Notes under the pieces: generated by a model
What the model saw: only the letters and a program-made list of their open reading frames with translations
Databases searched by the model: none
Told to the model about the DNA's origin: nothing
IMG/VR virus record: IMGVR_UViG_3300032046_000046
Location: 1-47,592 of that record
Strand: one strand, 5' to 3'
DNA from: a virus
DNA length: 47,592 nt
Program-made: the position numbers and the translations under genes
In this document: positions 39,850-46,315 of the stretch, in pieces
Numbering within the stretch: the first letter of the stretch is position 1
Layout: the number at the start of each line of letters is the position of its first letter

Positions 39850-40660
39850 TGTAGAATTCCTCAAATGGAATAGGACTTGTGATTCTTAGATTAGACCAGT
39901 AACGCATGAATCGCTTTAATTCCCTATCCGTCCAGTTATCCCCAACAAAAGAGTTTTTGATTGGCGTATCAATTGGTTGATATCGCATTGGGAACGGAAA
40001 TACACCCAATGAGCGCACAGTTTGTAGACGATAAAGTGCATCATCTGGGTTGTCGTTAAAACCAATCAATATGTATACGCCAATCTTGCTCTTGGGAATA
40101 CCCGCTACCCGAAGTTTATCGAAGGATTCTATGAAGTGTTTCTCCGCTCCTACATCATCCCATGCAAGTCTAACTATTTTCATGTTGAGTTCAGCAATTC
40201 TGTTTGCATGATAAGATGTAAGTAATCTTGCATCGAGTCCTTGATTGAAGTCAATTCCATGAATAGGTTTTAATCTATCAACAACTAAATTAAAGTGTTT
40301 TTTGCTGCACGCTAATAGATTATTATCACAAACAACAGGTCTCGGTGTCCAGTGAAGTAATTCAACGAGATCACCTTCAATTACAGGTACAGCACAAAAC
40401 TTACACTTGCGTATGCACCCCCTACTTGTGAATGTGGCGTTAGGGTTATGACGAATCACAACTTCTTCAGAAAGATTGCCGTTGTTGATTGCTGGCCCAC
40501 CTATTTGAACATTGAATCCTTGGTCTTGCAATTCTGCCATTCGCTCGATTGCCTTACTTATGTGCCAAGAAAAGACAACAGACAAATAGACAGTATTCCC
40601 CATCTTCCATTCTACGAATTTATGTCTACTTTGTTTAGAGAGTATCCAGTCTGAACTCAT
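39800..40660 (-). CDS. Radical SAM protein with B12-binding-like N-terminus
   Basis: A 286-residue protein starting in the last codons of the DUF488 gene (ATGA-type overlap). The cluster motif C82xxxC86xxC89 (SRGCIRKCKFCAV) binds a 4Fe-4S cluster and S-adenosylmethionine. The first ~60 residues (VYLSVVFSWHISKAIERMAE, VQIGGPA) look like a shortened cobalamin-binding Rossmann fold. Later blocks (DNNLLACSKKHF, GIDFNQGLDARLL) match a phage-borne radical SAM family of unknown substrate. It probably modifies a nucleic acid or nucleotide. Confidence 0.75.
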   Translation of the reverse strand: MSSDWILSKQSRHKFVEWKMGNTVYLSVVFSWHISKAIERMAELQDQGFNVQIGGPAINNGNLSEEVVIRHNPNATFTSRGCIRKCKFCAVPVIEGDLVELLHWTPRPVVCDNNLLACSKKHFNLVVDRLKPIHGIDFNQGLDARLLTSYHANRIAELNMKIVRLAWDDVGAEKHFIESFDKLRVAGIPKSKIGVYILIGFNDNPDDALYRLQTVRSLGVFPFPMRYQPIDTPIKNSFVGDNWTDRELKRFMRYWSNLRITSPIPFEEFYNEKNNLLNPKNSLFNS

Positions 40661-40977
40661 TTTTCAATCAACTCTCCATTCAACCAATCCCTTGCGATTT
40701 GTCTATGACAAAATCCAGTGATCTCCCAACACAACAGCACTGCATCCTCTCCAATATCCTTAATTACTCTCCTCCGATCTAATTCAGATAACACATCCCT
40801 ATGATACAGGCGTATATAATCCTCTTCCTCAAGTTTACCTTCCTTCCACAGACTTAGCATTTCCCACGTAGGAGCCAAAGGAAGATACCTTCTTCCAACC
40901 CACCCCTTCGGTACAGTTCTACTTATTGCTACTCCTTTATCGCCATTATATGTGAAGAAACTACTTGTCGAAATCAT
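40657..40977 (-). CDS. DUF488 family protein
   Basis: A 106-residue protein read from the ATG at 40977 (GGAGGAATAAA upstream); longer frames ignore this site. Motifs MISTSSFFTYNGDKGVAISR, LAPTWEML, and the end AVLLCWEITGFCHRQIARDW, with CWE and CHR, are characteristic of DUF488. The conserved Cys/His suggest an enzymatic or metal-binding role, but the family's function is not established. It overlaps the radical SAM start, suggesting joint action. Confidence 0.75.
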   Translation of the reverse strand: MISTSSFFTYNGDKGVAISRTVPKGWVGRRYLPLAPTWEMLSLWKEGKLEEEDYIRLYHRDVLSELDRRRVIKDIGEDAVLLCWEITGFCHRQIARDWLNGELIEK

Positions 40978-40978
40978 T

Positions 40979-41182
40979 TTATTCCTCCGTCTCTTCTTGA
41001 TGCCTCTCATCTTCACAATACAGGCATAGCATCAACTCTCTATTCCCCAACATATCAAAGTCAGAGAACCATTCCCCACAATTACCACATTTCCAGCAAT
41101 CACACATTTTTCCTTCCGGCTCGAAGAAGGATTCACCACAGATATGACACTTGTTTTTGTGCCCTTCTAAGAAATCGGTCAT
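40979..41182 (-). CDS. Zinc-finger microprotein
   Basis: 67 residues from the ATG at 41182, eight bases after GAGGAGAG; a longer frame from 41200 has no better site. Eight cysteines: CHIC, CDC, CGNC, CLYC, forming two likely zinc sites (NKCHICGESFFEPEG...CWKCGNCGEWFS...LCLYCED). Its stop lies one base before the DUF488 start. It probably binds nucleic acid; no known partner. Confidence 0.6.
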   Translation of the reverse strand: MTDFLEGHKNKCHICGESFFEPEGKMCDCWKCGNCGEWFSDFDMLGNRELMLCLYCEDERHQEETEE

Positions 41183-41210
41183 ATAAACTTCTCTCCTCAT
41201 TGAACACGGG

Positions 41211-41855
41211 TTAAAAGTCTTTATATTTTAATTTTGTTATTATTCTATTCCCGTTTCTCGCAAATAATTCGATTTTAGGACGGAGCACTAAACCTTCGGC
41301 TTGAAAGTCTCCCCACTTCGACTTTAGTTCATTTTGGATAAGCGAAATTGCATCCGATATTTTTCCGTGACCGATGATGGGAACAATTTCCACTCCGAGC
41401 TTATTCGCAATATCCTCAACATCTTTTCTCTGCAACCACCATATATCAATCAACACATCAAACAAAACAAAACTAACTCCATCGGATTTGTAATTACCTC
41501 CTCCCTTCTGGATTTTTGCACCATAGCCTTCTCCATACACACACAATGAGGGAAGAGTTACAAATCGTTCAGCAAGAAATGTGTCTTGCAAAAAAGAGAA
41601 CAGAAAAGTCGGGATTTGAGCATTATTTGTCTTGCCTCCAAACCTAACGGTTTTATCCTCTGCACTCCACACTACTCGTATATTTGTGCCATCAACCTTT
41701 TCAGTAAATACCCATTCGTTATTTGCAAGATATTCAAATTCAGGTTGACTCCATTGTCCGATAAGAAACTTGTGTATAACTTCGTCTCGCTTGAAAATAG
41801 AGTTAATTTTAGGGTATTCCTTCACATTTTCTCCTCTAATGACATTCTGGTTCAT
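41211..41855 (-). CDS. RNA ligase (Rnl2/DRB0094-like)
   Basis: A 214-residue protein. Nucleotidyltransferase motif I is EKVDGTNIR, with the adenylated lysine K53; later come a FVLFDV block, motif IV EGLVLRPK (~187) and motif V IITKLKYKDF at the C-terminus (K208/K210). It is a core ligase domain without an extra C-terminal domain, as in the shorter RNA ligase family. It should join RNA ends using ATP, which phages use to repair host tRNA cleaved in defence. No polynucleotide kinase is seen in the window. Confidence 0.8.
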   Translation of the reverse strand: MNQNVIRGENVKEYPKINSIFKRDEVIHKFLIGQWSQPEFEYLANNEWVFTEKVDGTNIRVVWSAEDKTVRFGGKTNNAQIPTFLFSFLQDTFLAERFVTLPSLCVYGEGYGAKIQKGGGNYKSDGVSFVLFDVLIDIWWLQRKDVEDIANKLGVEIVPIIGHGKISDAISLIQNELKSKWGDFQAEGLVLRPKIELFARNGNRIITKLKYKDF

Positions 41856-41875
41856 CCACCTTTCTATTCGTCAAT

Positions 41876-42058
41876 TCACGCTACTCCGCCAAATGGTCTA
41901 TCCACGAACTTGAAACTCTCTATCGTAGCCCTCAGCATTAATCTCGACTTCTCATAGTTGGGGTAGAATTTATCCAGCACTTCTAACTGTTGTGACAATA
42001 TCAATCTTACCATCTCCAGTCTGTTTTTTGCTGTCCAACTTCGTCGTGGTTTCGACAC
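41876..42058 (-). CDS. Small basic helical protein
   Basis: A 60-residue protein with a GTG start four bases after AGGAGGAGCC. Helical (NRLEMVRLILSQQLEVLDKF, EKSRLMLRATIESFKFVD) with a basic start (SKPRRSWTAKNR). No domain recognised; probably a nucleic-acid-associated accessory protein. Confidence 0.5.
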   Translation of the reverse strand: MSKPRRSWTAKNRLEMVRLILSQQLEVLDKFYPNYEKSRLMLRATIESFKFVDRPFGGVA

Positions 42059-42069
42059 GGCTCCTCCTG

Positions 42070-42255
42070 TTAATGTGCTGTTCCATCCTTCATTCCATTA
42101 TCATATCCTTCACTCTCCGCCTCAGCTATGCAGTTGTCACAAGGTTCCACATATACTTGATAACCGCCCTTCTCATACTTAATATCCACATCAAGATTTT
42201 TACTACATACGGTACAGTATACATCAAACTCAACTTCTGTGTTTATCGTTGGCAT
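42070..42255 (-). CDS. Small zinc-ribbon protein
   Basis: 61 residues from the ATG at 42255 after GGAAGGAGGATTT; an upstream ATG at 42270 lies before that site. CTVC and CDNC knuckles ~25 residues apart form a probable zinc ribbon (VYCTVCSKNLDVDIKYEKGG...EPCDNCIAEAE). Overlaps the next upstream gene slightly. Function unknown. Confidence 0.6.
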   Translation of the reverse strand: MPTINTEVEFDVYCTVCSKNLDVDIKYEKGGYQVYVEPCDNCIAEAESEGYDNGMKDGTAH

Positions 42256-42545
42256 AAATCCTCCTTCCATTCCGTAAAATCGCTATAAACGTGACGTATT
42301 TTTCCACAAATCGGGCAAGGTTCTATCATATACGAGCCTGCCCACCTTGACATTGATTTAATAGCTTCTATGTGTTCGGCCATTTCACCTGTTTTGTCTC
42401 CTGCCCATCTCATTACCTCGTCGTGTCCGACAACTTTGTAGAGAAATTTTGTTTGTTTCCCAAACTCTCCGTGGTAATATTCTGGATCTCTTACGGGAAA
42501 CTCATACCAGAACTCAGTTCCAATAGGTCGTAATTCTTTACTCAT
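42243..42545 (-). CDS. Conserved phage protein with CxxC
   Basis: A 100-residue protein overlapping the ERCC4 nuclease end. The block GTEFWYEFPVRDPEYYHGEF...FLYKVVGHDEVMRWAGDKTG...EHIEAIK matches a recurrent phage family of unknown function with conserved aromatic residues. A C-terminal CPICGK pair is present. Position in the recombination operon suggests a nucleic-acid role. Confidence 0.6.
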   Translation of the reverse strand: MSKELRPIGTEFWYEFPVRDPEYYHGEFGKQTKFLYKVVGHDEVMRWAGDKTGEMAEHIEAIKSMSRWAGSYMIEPCPICGKIRHVYSDFTEWKEDLCQR

Positions 42546-43272
42546 GTAATGCCCTCCAAATATTCTTCGCTAATACTTTCCCAATCCCCCTCATTTCTCT
42601 CCACTCCTCCTCACTCGCTTCGATCATTTTCGGTACGCTTCCGAAGTGTTTCTCAATCGCTACTGCCTTCTGCCAACCCACCCGCACAGGCAAATTTACT
42701 GCAAACTGCACCGGCCAAGATGGTTTGGTGGGTCTCAGTAGTGCCGTCTGATTATTGACAAAGTGTTGCACATGACTTTTGTGTGACTCCCACGGTTCAC
42801 TCCACCATTCATGCAATACATCTATCATTCGTGCCGTCTCACCCATATCTGCCGTTATTCTAATCTCAATCCCCAACTTAGTCTCAAGCGTGATAAGGTG
42901 CTTCCATACGGCTTTATATGCAAATCTCTGTCTCGCCCTCTCCGATTCCGAATAATCCACCTTCTTCCACTTCCCATGCCTCCACTCCTCAATCACACCT
43001 GACTTTTTATTCTCCCTAATTATCCCTTCACAAATAAGATATACCTTTTGGTAATTCTCAAGCAGTCCAATTATCTGGTGTCCTACAAGTCTGCCTGAAC
43101 GGAAACTATTTATTAAGTCCCCCCAAGTTTTACGTTCGACTCCTATTTGTATCTTGCCATCCACACCATTTCCCTCGAAGGATACATCCCCATAATCAAG
43201 ATTCACGAGAATGCTATTATCAATAAGGTCTACGAGTTCCTTGCTACCTATGCGATCATCTATGTAGATGAT
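42538..43272 (-). CDS. ERCC4/XPF-type structure-specific nuclease with C-terminal HhH
   Basis: The nuclease motif GVERKTWGDLINSFRSGRL and a C-terminal helix-hairpin-helix (EEEWREMRGIGKVLAKNIWR) mark an XPF-family DNA nuclease. The first canonical start is GTG at 43206, but the family's first strand and acidic motif, IIYIDDRIGSKELVDLI, is encoded upstream in the same frame (to 43272), with no ATG, GTG or TTG before an in-frame TAG. AAGGAAGGTG precedes an ATC at 43272. I annotate from that ATC as a possible non-canonical start. It probably cuts flaps or branched DNA in recombination. Confidence 0.7.
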   Translation of the reverse strand: MIYIDDRIGSKELVDLIDNSILVNLDYGDVSFEGNGVDGKIQIGVERKTWGDLINSFRSGRLVGHQIIGLLENYQKVYLICEGIIRENKKSGVIEEWRHGKWKKVDYSESERARQRFAYKAVWKHLITLETKLGIEIRITADMGETARMIDVLHEWWSEPWESHKSHVQHFVNNQTALLRPTKPSWPVQFAVNLPVRVGWQKAVAIEKHFGSVPKMIEASEEEWREMRGIGKVLAKNIWRALHE

Positions 43273-43592
43273 TTTACACCTTCCTTTAGGTAGATTTGTG
43301 CAATCTTCCTAATATAACTATCCTGACTTTCCTTATAAATCCCTTTTGACTTCCATTCATGTTGCGGATTCTCCTCTCGTGAGATTCTCCCGTGCCATTC
43401 ACACAAATCCGATAACTTTGGATATATATTCCCAAATGCCCACACGAAAAACTTATCCATTTCGTGCTGACTGAGGAATAGTTTTATTACTGCTCCTGTA
43501 AAGAACCGAACATCAAAGAATCTAATGTGATTGTCGCAATACTTCCTGCCTGCAATTAAAATTGCACCCTCATCACAAAAGCTACATTCCAT
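43260..43592 (-). CDS. Small Cys/His zinc-binding-like protein
   Basis: A 110-residue protein with AGGAGGATACTCAA before the ATG. The N-terminus has CSFCDEG and CDNH, a CxxC/CxxH zinc knuckle pair (MECSFCDEGAILIAGRKYCD). The rest is aromatic-rich and helical (FFTGAVIKLFLSQHEMDKFF). Its stop overlaps the ERCC4 gene start region. Function unknown. Confidence 0.55.
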   Translation of the reverse strand: MECSFCDEGAILIAGRKYCDNHIRFFDVRFFTGAVIKLFLSQHEMDKFFVWAFGNIYPKLSDLCEWHGRISREENPQHEWKSKGIYKESQDSYIRKIAQIYLKEGVKSST

Positions 43593-43604
43593 TTGAGTAT
43601 CCTC

Positions 43605-44393
43605 CTATTCCCACTCATCCAAATCCGTGTTAGGAAAAATATTTGTAGCAAGCATGGGGAAAGTAGAAAAAGGTTCTTCCAACTCCAATCCTTCAATGTC
43701 CCTATTCGGACGACATTTATTTACAGTTAGTCCAAATATGCTTCCCGTCATCTTCCCATTTTCATTCTTCTCAATCCTCTTCCACAACGATACATCAACT
43801 TGAACAACAAACTCCATTTCCTTGTAGCCGGAACGTATCCGTTTCCCTGTTGATTTCTTATCAATATATTCATCCTGCATTTTGTGAGATACGATCACAA
43901 TCTTATCTGTTCGGAGTGCCTTTCTAAACATGTCCCTGAACTCTGTGTTGAGGGGACCATACGGATAAGGAAGGGCAGTTTTTCCTTCCATATTCACTTT
44001 GTTCAACTTTCCCCATCTTCCCATTTTTATAAGTTCATATCCTTCATCTCCCGTATCCCAACAGACGGAACGGATCTGTGGATGTGCAAGAGCATCGAGG
44101 AAAGCCTTTTTACACTTCTCCCACATTTCCTCCTGTTCCTTTTGGTCAGTGGCGTTACGGTAATCAAACTTTATGTGTTTAATTACTTTCTTCTTCGCCC
44201 ACTTTTCAATTACACCCTTTGTGCCAGTATCCATGTCCAAAAAGGCAATGGGGGCTGGGGCAGTCAACATAAATTCAGTTTTTCCTGCTCCCCATTCTGC
44301 TGTCAATGATATGAAGATACCTTTATCGAGACTTGTCGGAGCATCATCAAAACCAGGGATTATTATTTTGCTGTCTTTTTTCTGAATTGCCAT
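43605..44393 (-). CDS. Sak4-like AAA_24 RecA-fold ATPase
   Basis: A 262-residue protein with GAGAGGAGGCACTA before the ATG. Walker A is WGAGKTE (34-40); the Walker B-like strand is IRSVCWDTGDE (~107-117); IVIVSHKMQDE follows as a sensor-type strand. Size and motifs match Sak4-type single-RecA-domain ATPases, which promote strand annealing in phage recombination and are often encoded beside an SSB, as here. Together with the ERCC4 nuclease it forms a recombination module. Confidence 0.75.
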   Translation of the reverse strand: MAIQKKDSKIIIPGFDDAPTSLDKGIFISLTAEWGAGKTEFMLTAPAPIAFLDMDTGTKGVIEKWAKKKVIKHIKFDYRNATDQKEQEEMWEKCKKAFLDALAHPQIRSVCWDTGDEGYELIKMGRWGKLNKVNMEGKTALPYPYGPLNTEFRDMFRKALRTDKIVIVSHKMQDEYIDKKSTGKRIRSGYKEMEFVVQVDVSLWKRIEKNENGKMTGSIFGLTVNKCRPNRDIEGLELEEPFSTFPMLATNIFPNTDLDEWE

Positions 44394-44437
44394 TAGTGCC
44401 TCCTCTCAATCAAAATTAAGGTAGGGACAAGGTTTTC

Positions 44438-44575
44438 TCATCCGCAGTACATGTCTTGTGGGACACCCTGAACGAATGACCAGCATCTACGGCTACAGCA
44501 CCTTGCGAGTGGGGAGTTATCCATATCGGTACGTCGTATGCCTTTACCCAACACTTTGCCGTCCATCTCCGCCAT
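44438..44575 (-). CDS. 45-residue Cys-containing microprotein
   Basis: A short frame with ATG at 44575 and GGCAGGTAGGGCGACGT upstream. It ends in ARCCSRRCWSFVQGVPQDMY then CG, with four cysteines in a compact basic segment. It lies between the Sak4-like and Cys-rich small genes. Real expression is plausible but not certain; the same interval gives a superficially tRNA-like string that I rejected. Confidence 0.4.
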   Translation of the reverse strand: MAEMDGKVLGKGIRRTDMDNSPLARCCSRRCWSFVQGVPQDMYCG

Positions 44576-44606
44576 ACGTCGCCCTACCTGCCAATTGAGT
44601 TACGTT

Positions 44607-44759
44607 TCACTTATCTACCTTATTTGGACAATCATAGATTTCTGTGTCGTCATCCACTTCAGGACAGTCCCCTTCCCACTTGCATCCAATACAGTAGTCA
44701 GGCGAAGAATCCACAAATTGATTTGGCCACGGTTTTCCGTACTCCTCCCAATCTTCCAT
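44607..44759 (-). CDS. 50-residue Cys-containing small protein
   Basis: ATG at 44759 with TTGGAGGGTATAAT upstream. Acidic, with four cysteines as CxxC then two spaced Cys (DYCIGCKWEGDCPEV...IYDCPNK), reminiscent of a small zinc- or iron-binding knuckle. Good ribosome binding site. Function unknown. Confidence 0.55.
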   Translation of the reverse strand: MEDWEEYGKPWPNQFVDSSPDYCIGCKWEGDCPEVDDDTEIYDCPNKVDK

Positions 44760-44809
44760 ATTATACCCTCCAATATACCCTTCCTTGATGTTCTATGCCT
44801 ACTTTAACG

Positions 44810-44876
44810 AGACTTATTGGGGGAAGAAGGGGGGCAACCCCCCAACCTCCCCTCCTCCCCTCCCCCCCAACAGTCT
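44810..44876 (-). other. G-rich hairpin with quadruplex potential
   Basis: On the minus strand, runs of 7, 4, 4 and 6 G (complements of 44862-44868, 44857-44860, 44849-44852 and 44838-44843) are separated by 1 to 5 bases, fitting a G-quadruplex pattern. The last G run can instead pair with 44829-44834 in a 6-bp G/C stem with a CAA loop. An outer stem (AGACT/AGTCT and TTGGGGG/CCCCCAA) encloses all. It lies directly after the SSB-like gene stop, in a 130-base gap. Confidence 0.55.
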
Positions 44877-44889
44877 CTATGAACCAAGT

Positions 44890-45642
44890 TTACAGACTTA
44901 CTACTCCCTTTTCAAATGTCCATGGCCCAGATGACAAGAAACTCTCATCCTTACCTCCAACGATCTGCACAATAGCATTGATCTCGGTTTGAGCAACCTT
45001 CTGCGCCTTGAGACGTTTGAACACCTCTCCTGCCAGTTTCATCTTCTGAATCCCCTTGGGATTATCCCCAAGTATCTCCATGACGACCTCAGTAGCTTTC
45101 TCTGTCAGTGCGTTTGATTCTCCTACCTTCTCTCCACCTTTTCCCTTTTCCTCTGCCTCCCACGGAAAGGTGATGATTGAGTCTACGACAAGGATAGTCG
45201 GATCATACTTCCTCTCTTTCTGTTGCAACCCCTTCCTCTCCGGTGCAGGAACTCTCACCATATTACACTTCATCCCATCGTAGATGGATACATCGTCTTC
45301 CATCTTGTTTTCAGGGAATTTGGCTTCAACAAGAGAATTGAGGAGAATGTAAAAATTGGAACTCTTACTTAACTTAGTCGCCTTACCTGTAGCGATCAAC
45401 TTCTTACCATTCTTCGACGGTGTCCAGTCATCGGCATTTCCTGCCGACCAGAACTGCATAATCGTATCTCCTTCTTCTGGCTCCATGTCAACCATAAACC
45501 CTGGGGATGAATTGCTTCCGCCTTTATAATCAAATACTTCAAATCGGGGATTTCTCCAAGTCGCCTCTCCTTGAAACAATCCCCCACCCTCTGCAAAATC
45601 ATGTGGTCTTAAACTTGCTCCTTTCTCTTCCTTTGTTGCCAT
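44890..45642 (-). CDS. Single-stranded DNA-binding-like protein
   Basis: 250 residues from the ATG at 45642, which has AAAAGGAGGAAGTAAAT upstream. The body (HDFAEGGGLFQGEATWRNPR...FMVDMEPEEGDTIMQFWSAG...LIATGKATKLSKSSNFYILL) looks like the OB-fold SSB-like proteins that accompany Sak4-type ATPases in phages. An acidic/charged linker (EAEEKGKGGEKVGESNALTE) and a C-terminal helical domain follow. The same frame continues open upstream for 60 codons to a GTG at 45822. The SSB call rests on context and general pattern. Confidence 0.6.
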   Translation of the reverse strand: MATKEEKGASLRPHDFAEGGGLFQGEATWRNPRFEVFDYKGGSNSSPGFMVDMEPEEGDTIMQFWSAGNADDWTPSKNGKKLIATGKATKLSKSSNFYILLNSLVEAKFPENKMEDDVSIYDGMKCNMVRVPAPERKGLQQKERKYDPTILVVDSIITFPWEAEEKGKGGEKVGESNALTEKATEVVMEILGDNPKGIQKMKLAGEVFKRLKAQKVAQTEINAIVQIVGGKDESFLSSGPWTFEKGVVSL

Positions 45643-45822
45643 ATTTACTTCCTCCTTTTGATTGATTAATTGTGAATAACTCAATCCAACTTTTCCACAT
45701 ACATCACATTCTGCTCTCCACTTCCTCCTTTCTGGTTGCCTCCTCCACATTCGTAATTGCCAAATGCGTCCATGACATTCCCATTCCATGAAACCTTTAT
45801 CACATCTAAATGTTGACTGCAC
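45643..45822 (-). other. In-frame zinc-finger-like N-terminal extension of the SSB-like gene
   Basis: This segment is in frame with the SSB-like gene and has no stop between. It encodes FRCDKGFMEWECHGR...WRAECDVCGKVGLSYSQL, with Cys/His spacing of a zinc finger. A GTG at 45822 overlaps the preceding stop, and an ATG at 45789 has AAAGG upstream. It could give a longer zinc-finger SSB isoform, or be a separate gene whose stop has been lost. Confidence 0.4.
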
Positions 45823-46088
45823 TACTTCACTTTTTCCAAAACATAGTACGGAAAAGTATATCCGGTGGGGTCCACTTTGGACTTTATTGGTCTAAATCTG
45901 AGTTCAAATCCATATTTCCCATTCTTCCCAATAACCACCCCAATTCTCCCCACGGCGGAATCCATATCACTAACCCAAGAATCACTCCACCCCGCCTCCA
46001 AATCTTCGGCTTTGCGTTTGACTTTTACCTTATCCCCAACATTTATCCCACACTTCTTGTATCCATCTAAATACGATACTTTTTTCAT
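45822..46088 (-). CDS. Small SH3/KOW-like phage protein
   Basis: An 88-residue protein with AAAGGAGGTGAAAACAA before the ATG. The sequence INVGDKVKVKRKAEDLEAGW, VSDMDSAVGRIGVVIG and the end YTFPYYVLEKVK fits a small beta-barrel (SH3/KOW-like) family that recurs in phage replication regions. Its stop overlaps the GTG of the SSB extension. Function not established. Confidence 0.55.
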   Translation of the reverse strand: MKKVSYLDGYKKCGINVGDKVKVKRKAEDLEAGWSDSWVSDMDSAVGRIGVVIGKNGKYGFELRFRPIKSKVDPTGYTFPYYVLEKVK

Positions 46089-46107
46089 TTGTTTTCACCT
46101 CCTTTCC

Positions 46108-46272
46108 ACAACCGCACAATCTCCATTACAACTAACCTCAGTTGTAGGCTTAAACTGGTTGTATTACAACCACGCTACAACTGCTTTACAACACTTTACT
46201 CTTTTTGGGTCATCCCCTATCACAACTACAACCACCCCCTAAGAAGGGGGGGGGGTGGTTGTTAAACGTTGT
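46108..46272. other. ACAAC/GTTGT repeat cluster, candidate replication origin
   Basis: Eleven copies of ACAAC or its complement GTTGT lie within 165 bp (ACAAC at 46108, 46128, 46166, 46177, 46188, 46222, 46228; GTTGT at 46141, 46158, 46258, 46268). Several are arranged as palindromes, such as GGTTGTATTACAACC (46157-46171 region). The gap (46089-46315) is between the RepA-like ATPase gene and the replication operon and is otherwise non-coding. Iteron-like clusters of this kind serve as replication origins or regulator arrays. Confidence 0.5.
46228..46262. repeat. 12-bp perfect inverted repeat with G10 run
   Basis: ACAACCACCCCC (46228-46239) pairs exactly with GGGGGTGGTTGT (46251-46262), with an 11-base loop. 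Ten consecutive G occupy 46246-46255. No T-run follows on either strand, so it is not a simple terminator. It is part of the repeat cluster. Confidence 0.7.
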
Positions 46273-46315
46273 GATTTGGGGGCTTTTGACCAAATTTCAT
46301 TTTCTAATATCATTT

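Noticed and set aside
44500-44615. Possible tRNA on the minus strand (GTAACTCAATTGGCAGG resembles a D-arm)
   Set aside because: No anticodon stem, no GGTTCGAATCC-type T-loop and no paired acceptor arm could be built; a short Cys-containing frame explains the interval better.
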